From NCBI GenBank assembly GCA_002189035.1, contig CM007989.1:3658001-3722000 (forward strand): a stretch of DNA of 64,000 nt. Direction: 5' to 3'. Position 1 is the first letter of the stretch; every line of letters begins with the position of its first letter. The position numbers were made by a program, and so were the translations under genes. Shown in pieces: positions 52,540 through 63,766 of this stretch. This DNA comes from Utricularia gibba. Taxonomy: Eukaryota; Streptophyta; Magnoliopsida; Lamiales; Lentibulariaceae. Below the pieces are notes generated by a model that made no database searches, had not been told where the DNA came from, and worked only from the letters and a program-made list of their open reading frames with translations.

Positions 52540-54148
52540 ATGGGAGTTTGTGGGCAGTTACTGCTTCTTCTGGCTGTCTTCCTCACTGTTGCGGTCGCCG
52601 CCGAGGCTGCAACTGCTCGAGACCCTGAGGTCGTCGTTGAGGAGATCCACAGGAAGCTGAACGAGTCGAGGAGGAAACTCGGGTTTCTGTCTTGCAACAC
52701 CGGGAACCCGATCGACGACTGCTGGCGGTGCGATCCGAATTGGGAGAAGAATCGCCAGAAGCTAGCGGATTGCGCGATCGGGTTCGGGAAGGACGCCATC
52801 GGAGGCCGTGACGGGAAGATTTACGTCGTGACGGATTCGGGGAACGATGACCCGGTGAACCCGAAGCCGGGGACGCTCCGGTGGGGAGTCATCCAAGAAG
52901 AGCCGTTGTGGATCATCTTCGCTAGAGACATGGTGATTCAGCTGAAGGAGGAGTTGATCATGAACTCGTTCAAGACGATCGACGGCCGTGGCGCTAGCGT
53001 ACACATAGCCAACGGCCCATGCATCACTATACAGTACGTGACCAACATCATCATCCACGGCGTGCATATACACGACTGTAAGTCCGGCGGGAATGCAATG
53101 GTGCGGGACTCCACCAAGCACTACGGCTGGAGAACCATTTCCGACGGCGACGGCGTGTCCATCTTCGGCGGCAGCCACGTCTGGGTGGACCACTGCTCCC
53201 TCTCCAACTGCAACGACGGCTTGATCGACGCCATCCATGGCTCCACGGCGATCACCATTTCCAACAACTACATGACCCATCATGACAAGGTGATGCTTTT
53301 AGGCCACAGCGACACATACACTGAAGACAAGGGCATGCAGGTCACCATTGCCTTCAACCACTTTGGGGAAGGCCTGGTGCAGAGAATGCCAAGGTACCCT
53401 CTACCCATTATCATCGTCATCATCATCATCCATTCCTGACTGATCACGACGCTACTCGTCGGCGATGTTTCAGATGCAGGCATGGCTACTTCCATGTGGT
53501 GAACAACGACTACACGCACTGGGAGATGTATGCGATCGGAGGAAGCGCAGCGCCGACGATCAACAGCCAAGGCAACAGGTTTCTTGCTCCGGATGACAGA
53601 TTCAAGAAACAGGTGAGATGAGGTTAATTTGCTGAGTGGGGTAGTTGATTGGATTCCTTATGAGTAAATGAGGGTAGGCCATAGCCATAGGGCAGGTAGA
53701 GTAGAGGGATAAAGAGAGAAAACATTCCAGCACAAAAAGCACACAGTGTGAGACTATAGCAGATGTGGGTCAAAAAGGGGAATTGATGAAAGACCAGGGA
53801 CTAATTAGCAATAACGGGATGATGACTTCTTTTTTCAAAGCTCACATAAAACAGACCTGCCCTGCACGCCGGGGCAGCTAGGTACAGCATGTATTGGGTG
53901 CATTACACTGCGTCCTGGTTGAGTGCAGGTGACAAAGCATGAGGACGCCGCCGAGAGCGAGTGGAGAAACTGGAACTGGAGGACGGAAGGGACTTGATGC
54001 TGAACGGAGCCTTTTTCGTGACCTCAGGAGCCGGCGCGATCTCTAGCTACGCGAGGGCCTCTAGCTTGGGGGCGCGCCCTCCACTCTGGTGGCCTCCATA
54101 ACCTCCACCGCCGGCGCACTCAACTGTCGGAAGGGTGTCCGCTGCTAG
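52540..54148 (+). CDS. Pectate lyase (two frameshifts in last exon)
   Basis: Secreted, calcium-dependent enzyme that cleaves de-esterified homogalacturonan in the wall. Exons 52540-53393, 53474-53612 and 53929-54148 give 404 residues with two bases restored, the usual plant length. A hydrophobic signal peptide ([17 protein letters not shown]) is followed by [13 protein letters not shown]. The PL1 parallel-helix body has [57 protein letters not shown] (Ca-binding Asp residues), [14 protein letters not shown] and [14 protein letters not shown] (catalytic Arg region). The last exon starts [21 protein letters not shown] and then hits TGA. Adding G to GGG (53989-53991) and C to CCC (54077-54079) gives DLMLNGAFF... 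and the conserved end [10 protein letters not shown]. The enzymatic core is unaffected. Confidence 0.9.
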
Positions 54149-54599
54149 CCACCACCGTTGTTTTGATGGGGCACTCCCGTTTTCCATTTTTTTTTTAAAG
54201 AAGTTGCTTTTGAGTTCCCAAGGGGGAAGGTACGTACAACCTCGGCATGCCATGTTTCAGACCAAAGACGGTTGCATTTGGTTCCATGGAAGGCATGGGC
54301 TGCAGCGTTGATTATGTGTATAAGTAAGTACACCAGTTTGTGTTTGGTGCTCGGTTTACTGCGATCAATCCAATGAAGAAGAATTTGTAGATTTTGCGGC
54401 AGTAAGGAAAAAAAAACCGCATTGAAAGAGTAAATAAAATGGCAAAGGATTCAACGCCTGGCTAAGAAAGGCGCCTTGCCTGTGTTCTCTAACACCGGAT
54501 ACGAATGGATGGTGGGTCAGCAAGGAACTTCGTGTCCGTTTTCATACAATGGGTCATACAGCTCCCACGGGTAGTTCTGGCGTCTGCGGCTTCCATATG
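54149..54599. other. Pectate lyase 3' region
   Basis: 3' UTR and spacer; no coding sequence recognised. Confidence 0.4.
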
Positions 54600-55310
54600 C
54601 AAAACACTCGATATCTAGGAGGGAGACCGAGATTCCATCTCCGGCGGAGGAACAGAATGTGAAACTTTGGTATGCGGGAATCCTCGGGCGAGCGGGGTGC
54701 GCTGGATGAATCCCGATTCGGAGCTCATTTGCTCGAACGGAGATGGAAAGGAGAAGCATGTACATTGTGAATCTTCGCTTATCCTTGTAGACGTCGGGCT
54801 GGTCATAGGAGGGGAATCGAATTGCGCTGCCGTTAAGGAGGTGAACGTACGGTCTCCGTGGATCCAGGATCAAATTTCCTTGCCCAACTACGTTTTATGT
54901 ACACTGCATTTGCCAGAATTCGGACTGGAAATGGATCGATTGCATGACTCGAAATAATTTCCTTCACGAGACCCTTCGTTGTTGTTTCCTTCTTGACTGG
55001 CCCATGGTTTCTGCCACTTGAACAGCCTACGCAGATGAAACTGTGCTTTTGTTTCAAAGAATGAAGCTTTGAAAATCGACTTGAGCCGAAGCTAACTCGA
55101 AAGAGCGTGTTGATAAACCGACCGCTTCAAGTTTGGGGCACCCGCCTGCGAACATCCGGTCGCCAATGTGCGACGAGCGGGAGAGTAGTTCTCAGGCATT
55201 ATTGAAATACAGAAACCGAGGAAAGCCATCAAAGCAAAACATTTCGCTTTGTTAAGGATAAAGCGACATCCGTTTTCGAATGCTATTGTAATCTGAGGGC
55301 ACAGCAGCTG
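54600..55310 (-). pseudogene. Serpin pseudogene, heavily frameshifted
   Basis: Plant serpins are protease inhibitors. Reading the minus strand, pieces of one serpin appear in order but in changing frames: ITIAFENGCRF (about 55265-55300), QVDFQS (about 55075), KGLVKEIISSHAIDP (54930-54980), ILANAVYIKRSWARKFDPGS (54855-54920), LLNGSAIRFPSY then KDKRRFTMYMLL (54760-54845), and SESGFIQRTPLARGFPHTKV (54665-54735). These match the GLIKE-, LANA-YFKG-W--KFD and DKR-FSMY blocks of the family. Several frame changes, an internal loss between the LLNG and KDKRRF blocks, and no recognisable N-terminal helices or reactive-centre loop show a true relic, unlike the single-base breaks elsewhere. No intact neighbouring serpin is present. 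Confidence 0.75.
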
Positions 55311-55684
55311 CTCTGCCCATGAATGCACTCCGGCGCTGAGATAAGACGGTGGGAGGCATTTTCCTGATCGCCGAATAAACTCGTGAATCGCTGGAGGCGA
55401 AGCAGAAAAATAATTATAACTAAAATTCTTCCAGCAAAGAGGTTTTACAGCGCAGAGGAATACCATCAGCAGTCTGTGGAGAAGGGTAGAAGAAATGGGA
55501 AGAAACAGTCATCAGATGCTATGATTGGTGCTTCTTTATCCTGAATGCCAAGTATCAGGTTGAAGTGGTTTTGGAAACAATTCTGTATGAATGTTTATGA
55601 TACATCTATTCATTGTGTGAGGGGTTCCAGCACTTGTGCAAGTTTATCAGAAAGGCCCTTGGAACATATGAGCTTCTTAGTGTT
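55311..55684. other. Spacer, possible decayed serpin N-terminal region
   Basis: No clear coding match. An open frame (55466-55092, -) overlaps the serpin relic but is mostly unlike it. The protease 3' UTR should lie at the right end. Confidence 0.35.
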
Positions 55685-56980
55685 CTAGAGTTCATCCTGT
55701 GATAGTGTGTCTACTGGTATTTGAGGATTGTTTGAGTTCTTGACAGGATAAGATGCTTCCATGGCAATCCCGCATCGACCTTCTTTTTCTTGGACTCCAC
55801 GTTCGATACGAATGTAGCCTTTTTCTCCCCACTCAGCACCCCATGAGTTCTTCACTATCCAGTACTTAGTTCCATCCAGAGTTGTACCGTAGCCCACAAT
55901 TGCAACTCCATGGTTCAGCTCAGTCCCACAGCTCCCTGTAAATACCCCCTGAGAAAAAAAAAAAGGATCGTTGTGCAGGCTTTGTAGGGTGGATAAACTT
56001 GCCTTCTTATGGTTTACCTCCGAGTAGAACTGGAAATCTGATCCTCCTGCATCTATGGCAACTGCGATAGGATGATGTGCCACTGCTTTCAGTAGGTGAT
56101 CTTCATTATTTATTGGAACAGTCTCATGCCCATCAATTGTCACAACAGCAGAGTTCTGTGTCAAAACAAATAATCACTCATACAGTTAGAATGGAGGTGT
56201 GCTGGAAGATCAAGGATTCAGCTTCTCCCATTTTACCTTTTTTGTGAGATTGTGACACCTTCCCCGTATGCCCTTGTATGGATAGCTGGTATCTGCTGAA
56301 AGACCACCATTGTTTTTTATATACTCAAATGCGTACTCCATGAGTCCTCCATTACATCCATGGTTGTGCTTTCTGTCACAATCAATAAGTTCTTGCTCTG
56401 ATAAGGAAACCAGCTTCTTTGTTTTCAGATGGTTTATTCCTTCAACTGCAACTACAGCTGCAAAAGCCCAGCAGCTTCCTGCAAAGGGAATCCAATAAGA
56501 TTATTCATGTTCCTAGTAATAAAAAGACACCATGCACAACTCATTACCACACTGGCCCTGATCTTTGACAGTGGTGACAGCTCCCTTCTTTCTCCAATCA
56601 ACTGAGGTTGGAAGACTTGCTGCATCCTGGCACATGAACGTCTCATTTTCCTGTATGCTTCCTTTCAGCATCCGATGATGCTTGATCTTCGATCCGGTGT
56701 AGACAGCTGCAAACTCGTGGCTGGTCATATCTGCAAACTTGTTAAGCTTTAGCTTGTAAGGGCTCTCCCTCTTGTTGAAACTGTGCACATAGTGAACATT
56801 GGCTTTGAAAACGTTATAGCGCAGGTGCTTCTCTTTGATGCTTCTCGCAACCGTGTAGTGGCTTCGCCATCTCTCATACATTTCCCAAAGCTTCTCCTCT
56901 GTTTCGAGCTCCATCTCATGGAAATCAAAGCTCTCCACTAGAGTAAGAGAGAGGAAGATGATCAGGAGAAAGGTTCTCAT
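55685..56980 (-). CDS. Papain-type cysteine endopeptidase with C-terminal QDEL (CEP-like)
   Basis: Proprotease of the KDEL-tailed CysEP type, which is held in the ER or ricinosomes and acts in programmed cell death and seed reserve use. Four exons (56980-56548, 56478-56237, 56155-56018, 55948-55685) give 358 residues. A signal peptide ([17 protein letters not shown]) is followed by an I29 pro-domain with an ERFNIN-like helix and [11 protein letters not shown]. The mature enzyme starts near [14 protein letters not shown]. Active site: GQCGSCWAF (Cys), [11 protein letters not shown] (His) and [16 protein letters not shown] (Asn), all present; [13 protein letters not shown] is typical. The tail reads VDTLSQDEL before the stop, QDEL instead of KDEL. 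The ORF could be extended two codons upstream only from a TTG, so the ATG is firm. Confidence 0.93.
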
Positions 56981-57716
56981 TTGCAAAAAGGATGCAACTT
57001 AAGGAACAGAAGGTGATCCCTTTATAGAGGAAAGTCTCAGAGAGGCGGATCCATTTGAAAGACACAAACTTAAACTTGACACTTATCCAGATGCCTGTCT
57101 TGGGAGGTTTTGACATGATGTGGTTACAATACCAGAAGAAAATCGAACAGTAAGTTACAATGGAGGCTGTGTGTGATTACTTGTGAAAAACACAATAACT
57201 TGTAGTGACATCACCACACTTTACCTCAAAAATCAAGGATTACCGAACTGTGCTCTGTAGCGCGGTTAGGTAGTTCATATGTAGACACCACAACTTCATT
57301 CCCTTCACGCCAAAGTTTCTGCTACTTGCTGCAAAGTTTCTTTCTTGTATCTCTATCTAAATAGTAAGCACAGCTCATCAAAAAGTTGCCTTGTGAAGAG
57401 TTCATCACCTTGAAATGGAAACGGCATTCGTAAAAGAATGGCCTCCCCTGTAGTTTGCATGTGCTGCAGAGCGATGTTTCCACCATGTCTGAGTATTCCC
57501 ATGTTCAGAAAAGTTTTTTTTTTTTCTGTTGGAACTGGTTTTTCATCATTCATTAACTGGTTTTATTCTGTTTTCCTGTTTTCATTGGCACCAAGCTTAG
57601 GAAAATGGCTTACCTGAACAAGATATAAATGAGAATCCCTATGAAGTCTGAGCAAGAAATACAAATAAAGAGTTTTGGCCGTGCAAAATGATGAGTAGCA
57701 ATGCCTCTTGGTCATC
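56981..57716. other. Spacer, protease promoter and CP31 3' region
   Basis: No conserved coding sequence. An open frame of 66 codons at 57553-57353 (-) is unmatched and probably lies in the CP31 3' UTR or downstream. Confidence 0.45.
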
Positions 57717-59141
57717 TCAGAAACCACCGCGCCTTGGCCGGTCCTCTGCGACATTGACTCTGATTGCCCTCCCATCCAAGTTCTGCGATTCATTCATGGA
57801 AAACCATCAAAACCCAACATTTTAAACGGCTTGATTTCAGTCACATTGCATTACTATCATAAGAATGGTAAAAATTGAGCACTGAGAGATGGAGCATCTG
57901 TGCAGCAAGACAGCAATGATGGAAATGACGTTGCTTATCAAAAGGAAAAATGTATACCTGTCCATCAAGATTAGCAATGGCATCATTCATTTCAGATTGG
58001 CTTGCCATCACCACGAAGCCAAAACCACGTGATCTCCCAGTCTCTCTATCAGACACCACCCGAGCACTCAAGACTTTCCCATGCTCACTAAAAAGTTGTT
58101 CCAGGCGGTCATCGTTGACACTCCATGGCAAATTACCAACGTATATTCTGTTTGAACTTTCAAAAACCCGGGGAGGACGCTCAGCCTTTGATCCTTTTGG
58201 AGCAGCTTTGCTAACTGTTAGAAATCTTCCACCCAAATCCTGTTTGAAAGAGCGATGAATGAATGAAAACATCACTGTGCACATGTGAGTCTGATTCCTA
58301 ATACATTTTGCACCGAATGTTTCTCAATATTCTGCGGTGTCCCATATAAAAAAAACTGGCTCATAGGCACAACATTTTGAAGATAAAACACCAATCTCAA
58401 TATAGAACTCACATATCGGTGGAACATTTCGACAGCCCTCTCAGTTTCTTCAGGCGTGCTCATCGTCACAAAACCGAAACCTCTGCTCCGATCAGTATCT
58501 CTGTTGTAGATAACCTGTAAAGCCACAATCATCCCAAGTTTAAACTCAGCAAGTTTCATATCCTCTACAATATTTCCCATCATATTGTAAAACCACTGAA
58601 TCTCAGGCAAAGTTTCCTATGCGACGAAAAAAGGCAAACAACGAAGCAAGACGCGATCTTTCATACTTACCTCGGCAATTTCCACCACGCCAGCCTCCTC
58701 AAAAAGCTTAGCCAGGCCCTCGCTATCTACATCATATGGCAAATTTCCTACATAAATCTTCAACTCCTCCGATGGCTCAGCAAACGCATCGCCCTCCTTT
58801 GCGTCCCCTGCATTTTCGTCTTGCCCCTCAGTCTCATTTTCCGGCCCATCCCAATTGAAGCTCCCCCCATACTCTTGCTCTTCCAAAAGAACAGGGCTGT
58901 TTTCCTCACGCTGAGCCGCTATCACCGCAACTCCCACGATGGGCTCCTGCTTCTTCAGAAAAAACATAGAAGGGAGAGAGAGCGAACAAGAGAGTTGCAG
59001 TTTAAGGGGTTTGGCGGGAATCGCGACATGCGTCTGCGAGTAGGGAGCTTTGGAAGCAGTAAACGGCGATGGCACCGATGTTAGACATCCATTTGTCGCC
59101 ATTGACACACAATTCACCACAGACCTCGCCGCACAAACCAT
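57717..59141 (-). CDS. CP31: Chloroplast ribonucleoprotein CP31-like
   Basis: Nuclear-encoded plastid RNA-binding protein; CP31 proteins stabilise plastid mRNAs and support C-to-U editing. Four exons (59141-58671, 58514-58413, 58239-57958, 57782-57717) join to 306 residues. A transit peptide of about 70 residues is followed by the acidic region typical of CP31 ([20 protein letters not shown]). Then come two RRMs: [10 protein letters not shown] (RNP2) with RGFGFVTM (RNP1), and [10 protein letters not shown] with RGFGFVVM. The end [21 protein letters not shown] matches the family. The upstream frame lacks a better ATG; a second in-frame ATG at about 59102 (MATNGCL) is a possible alternative start. 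Confidence 0.93.
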
Positions 59142-59973
59142 TCTCCGCAGTTGCGCAGTCCCCCCTGAAGATTTACGCACAAATGATGAATGAACGGGAA
59201 GGAAAACAGATAGATGGATAAGGAGAACCGGAAGCAGAGAAAAAGGGCTGCTCTCTGGAGAAAACGCGGTACCAATTCCCCTCCAGCTATTTCGGGCCTC
59301 CCGCAGTCTTCTAACCTTCTCCGACGACTAATGGGCCTATTTTCTTAAATTGGGCCTGCAACCTTTTTTATTATTCTAAATTGTATCAATATATTTTTAA
59401 TAAACATATTTTAAATATATATAAATTGTATAATATTCTAAATTAAGTTTTTAAAATTCATTTAATTACTGAAGAATAAGAATAAAAAATAAATGATCAT
59501 TTGTTAATAATTATTGTAAAATATTTATTATGCACCTAAAAAGTATAATATTATTTTAAAGTTTATATTTTTAACAAATTCTTAATTTTAAGACACGCGA
59601 TAAACACAAATAAATTAAATATATTATTAATTAAATTATCTTAATTAACTAGAGAATTTAATTTATGCGCCTTGCCCATTATTTCTTTCCCTTGATATAT
59701 TGAAGAGCCTACTATGTACTGTGTAGGCACCTAGTGACATGATCTACGCAGCTATCGCATGGAATTTGCTTGCCTTCTGGTCCTGGTGTGTTCAAGGGTC
59801 AGAAGTCAGATGTAGAAACAATACCTTCGTTCCCAGTTTCAGTTCCACAATCTGTGCTTCATCCAGGGAGAGTGCAGGTACTTCTTTTCATCCTGGACAC
59901 TGAACTGTGAGCTTCTTCTTCTGTTTTGGACATGGATATGGGTATATGTATCCTGTGAATTGTGGCAGGAAAT
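59142..59973. other. CP31 promoter and AT-rich spacer
   Basis: CP31 leader, then a very AT-rich block (59360-59660). A possible 5' UTR intron of a small gene lies at 59878-59968 (CAG|GTACTT ... GGCAG). Confidence 0.45.
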
Positions 59974-60183
59974 ATGCAGCGGTCGACGACTGCGAGGCCG
60001 TCGGAGGAGTTCATGGTGAACATCACCCCCACGGTGGTTGTGAAGAGCCCAGGTTTGAAGGAGGATCTGTTGCCGTCATTCAACGATGGCAGCATCATCA
60101 TCTCCGATGATGCGGAGAAGAAGGTGATTCCGGCGAGGCCTCCATTGGGGAGAGAGCCGTTCACTTCATCCCACTGGTTTTGA
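59974..60183 (+). CDS. Small hypothetical protein, 69 residues
   Basis: An ATG follows a plausible splice acceptor by five bases and opens a frame of 69 codons starting MQRSTTARPSEEFMVNITPT and ending GREPFTSSHWF. It has no signal peptide, membrane segment or domain I know. It could be a real small gene with an intron in its leader, the last exon of something larger, or chance. A shadow frame on the opposite strand is also open. Confidence 0.3.
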   Translation: MQRSTTARPSEEFMVNITPTVVVKSPGLKEDLLPSFNDGSIIISDDAEKKVIPARPPLGREPFTSSHWF

Positions 60184-63092
60184 TAGTCTGTGGCTTGGTT
60201 CTCTGGTGGTTCTCGGAGCCTGCTTCTTTAGATCACAAGTCAAACATACCATAAATACGGCCTGCAGTAAGAAGGAAACCTGGTAACACAACGGAAAATG
60301 CAATGAATCTGTGCGATTCCAATTCAATTTGCAATATGAAGGGAAATATTTGCAAAATGAAGAGAAATCTGCAATAATCTGTGTGATTCCAATATCAACA
60401 TCAATGCATATTGCCATAGATTCTATAGAAAAATTATCGATGCAATGGCAGTCAAAGCCGAGATGATTATCAGCATAACTAGTCATTTGCAGAATAGCAG
60501 GGAAGAACATTCTGATTGTAGACCAGCTAATGAAGAGAAGACGTATCTGTAATAACATAGTGTCATGGAAATAAAGGTTATGCCGACAAGTGAATCAATA
60601 GCAATAAAAAAGAAAAACGGATCAGTAGTAGACTGCAGACAAGTGATTGCAGAGTTGCAGTTTAGCTTTATCCTTGTCTCAGTTGGTATCGACATATAGG
60701 GCATGCTGAAAGCACTTGTTTACATACGCAGCATGTCTGCGTGAAAGTAGAAGAAAGCAAAACAACCACAAAAGAAGCGAAAGCACTTGGGAACCACTTT
60801 GTTCAACAATGGAGATAGCCACTTCAATAACTAGAGCAAATGATGTTGGACCTGTGGAAACCAGGAAAATTAGGTGCTGCCTTCAGTTAACACTAATGAG
60901 GAGAACACGTGCACAAAACCTGCAAGCTGTAGTACTAGTTCTTTCTACTGCATCGGTGCTTCCTCCTCGACAGAATCTCCCATCAGGACAAAAGCTTAAG
61001 ACTTCTAGGTCATGTGTGGAAGCTGCAATGCTGGAATTCGAAGAGAAATGTAATCTATTCCTAAAAGATTCAAAACTCCAAACTTCAAGGAAAATGCCAT
61101 CTCCGAATCCAAACCAAGGAATTAGATTATCCTCATCAAATCTGGATAGGCTTCTTCTAATTATTGAGATGGCTTGTTCATACGGGTTTTTCTCAACACT
61201 GATGTGACGAAAGCTTCTCCGATTAAATGACCGAATACCTAAGCAAAAAAGACCTCTTGTATCTCACCAAGTCATTTGCACCATCAAAGCAATGCCGAGT
61301 TAAAAGTGTTCATAAGTACACCTCCACTCATTGCTCTTGGTGACGTCAATACCAACAATCAAGTGAGAGGATTCCAGGCCATCTCGAGCAAGTGCGTCAC
61401 TAACCTGTAGCAATTACTCATTATTCAGAAGGAGTTCTGATAGCTTCCTCGAAGCAAAGACGACCCAAAAAACATTTCAATGCTCTAGTCTTCTAATCCT
61501 GACCCTTATGGTATACAAAAACATTGACACACCATTTACCTCATCCAGGGAATTTTAATTGTCACCTATTCTTTCCCTCCAGTCTTCTATTGAACTCAGT
61601 AAACGAGCCATCATAGATTGGAATTAGACATCCATGGTCATAAGCAGTCAAGGGCTCGGGATCATCGGTATGAGTGGCTGATATTTCCACACGAATTTGA
61701 ATCCGAGGCAAAAGACGATACTGAATCGATCTTATCTTTCTAAAACTCTTCCCACCCATAAGTTCTCCGCAGCTTGGATGATTCAAACAAGAACATCAGA
61801 ATGCAACAAAAAACCCCTCTAAATATTTTTTTTAAGAAAAGGAATTAGAACTCCAACCTACTCCTCATACGGATATGAACACTGCTAAAAAAATGCCTAA
61901 AGAGTCACCGAAAATCTTCCAACACGTTTCTCAAAGAAAGACGCACAATGCACAATCTAGCATCCCATTTTCCACTGGAAACAGAGATCTACCTTACGAA
62001 GCAGGACACATTTTCTCCACGATCAACATCGACTCCAGTCAAATATGAGCGAAGAAAACTCTAGACGAATGCTGAGGACGCCACATCAGTAGAAAGCGAA
62101 GACATTCGAAGCCTGGAGGGTTCCAGGAGAAATTTTCAAAGAATTCTGGAGCGCGGGCAGAATTTCGAAAAGACAAGGGACGTGGAGAAAAGAAACTTCC
62201 AAGAGTAACGAGCCCGGCCCATTAATGAACGCATGAGCTAACCCAAAATAAACGTCTGAGCCGACGTCATGGGCTTCAAATCCCACGAGCCCAGTAAATC
62301 AGTCGACGTCAACACGACTTTTTTTTTTTTTTTTCAATGGCAACGCATCAACATAACTAAAAAGTCTTCGCCTTCCAGCCGTTAGCTTTGAAGTTTTGAG
62401 CTGGGCCTCTGATAAAAGAAAAAGAGATGCTCAACTGAATGTGTTGCTGGCTGTAGCGGTTCATCGCTCTGCCGGAGAATTGGAATCGGCGGCAGGTTAA
62501 AGGCAAGGACAGAACAAGCAAGCGGTAAGCGTATGGTAATATTGATTTGTTTGGTTTATTAGCGACCATGAGGCGTCTATTCGTCGTCGGGTGCTTCTCC
62601 AATGAATAAAGTGCACATTTCAACGGAGCTATTCTCGTGTCGTCGCATTCCTAGCTGCGATTTTGATGATTTAATATTCCACGAATCTGTTGAATTATAG
62701 TGGAGAATTTTTCCAGGAGTTCTGTGATGATCATCGACTTCTTTTTAGCCGTGCATTTATTATCTTTTCAGCACTGATACTAGCCATTGAGTTATTTAAT
62801 TCAAGGATCGGTGGAAATGTCAAACTTGTCGGCCAATAGGTTATGTGCTTCACCAGAATGGCTTTTTAATGAGCCAAGAGTGTTTGACTGGGGTTCGTGG
62901 CCCATCTCCTAGGTAGTATGTGAAGCCACTTACCATTAAAAAATTCTTATAGTGGCGTTGAATTTTTTTGTCGTTTGTCCTGTTTAACTTTTGCTGGTGC
63001 TATAAAGTTGTTTCATCAGATCATCAGTTTCACCCCTCAAGATCAGTTTTTTCTTCCTTCTTTTTTTTCAAGTTTGTGCAGATTAAGAAGGA
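60184..63092. other. Intergenic, no confident gene
   Basis: Holds an unmatched open frame on + (60809-61207 from its ATG, about 132 codons, starting MEIATSITRANDVG) and one on - (61786-61562). Neither has a motif I recognise. A poly-T run lies at 62320-62335. The last 400 or so bases should be the NRT3.1 promoter and leader. Confidence 0.45.
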
Positions 63093-63766
63093 ATGGAGAT
63101 GACCCGGAGTTTAGTTCTTCTGATCCTTGTTTGCTGTCTGATTCGTAGTGGTGGCGCTGTTACCTTCTCATCTTTGAAGGATAGCCTAGTTGTCACTGCT
63201 TCACCCACTACTGGACAAGGTAACATGCTTCTTTCTTCTAGGTTGGCAATTCTGAAGCTTTTTAATAATAACATCAAATCGAATCTGCAGTGCTGAAAGC
63301 AGGGGAAGATGAAATCACAGTTACCTGGTCATTGAACGAAAGTCTACCATCTGGGATTGATTCTGATTACAAGCAAGTGAAAGTAGAGCTTTGCTATGCA
63401 CCAATCAGTCAGGTGGACCGTAAATGGAGAAAAACAGCAGATGATCTCAGCAAGGACAAGACTTGCCAGTTCAAAATTGCTGCCATACCCTATACCTCTT
63501 CCAACAACACCTTCACCTGGACCATCACGAAGGAAATCCCTACAGCTACATACTTCATCCGGGCTTATGCTTTGGACTCTACTGATCAACAGATTGGGTA
63601 CGGACAGACCACAAATCCAAAGAAAACCAGCAACCTGTTTGAAATAAAAGGGATCTCTGGGCGCCACGCCTCCATAGACGCTGCTGCTGCTTGTTTCTCT
63701 GCTTTCTCCATCTTCTCCTTGGCTGGATTCTTTGTGCTGGAAAAGAGAAAAGCCAAGGCTCAGTGA
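63093..63766 (+). CDS. NRT3.1: High-affinity nitrate transporter-activating protein NRT3.1/NAR2
   Basis: Partner subunit that brings NRT2 transporters to the plasma membrane and makes high-affinity nitrate uptake work in roots. Two exons (63093-63219, 63291-63766) give 200 residues, the family length. A signal peptide (LVLLILVCCLIRSGGA) precedes VTFSSLKDSLVVTASP. The conserved extracellular body has VLKAGEDEITVTWSLNES, VKVELCYAPISQVDRKWRKT, KDKTCQFKI and ATYFIRAYALDST. A single C-terminal membrane helix (ACFSAFSIFSLAGFFVL) ends in a basic tail, EKRKAKAQ. No defect is seen. Confidence 0.95.

Noticed and set aside
52762-53283. 173-codon minus frame opposite pectate lyase
   Set aside because: GC-rich antisense shadow of the conserved PL1 domain.
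57353-57553. 66-codon minus frame between the protease and CP31
   Set aside because: No known motif; probably downstream of CP31.
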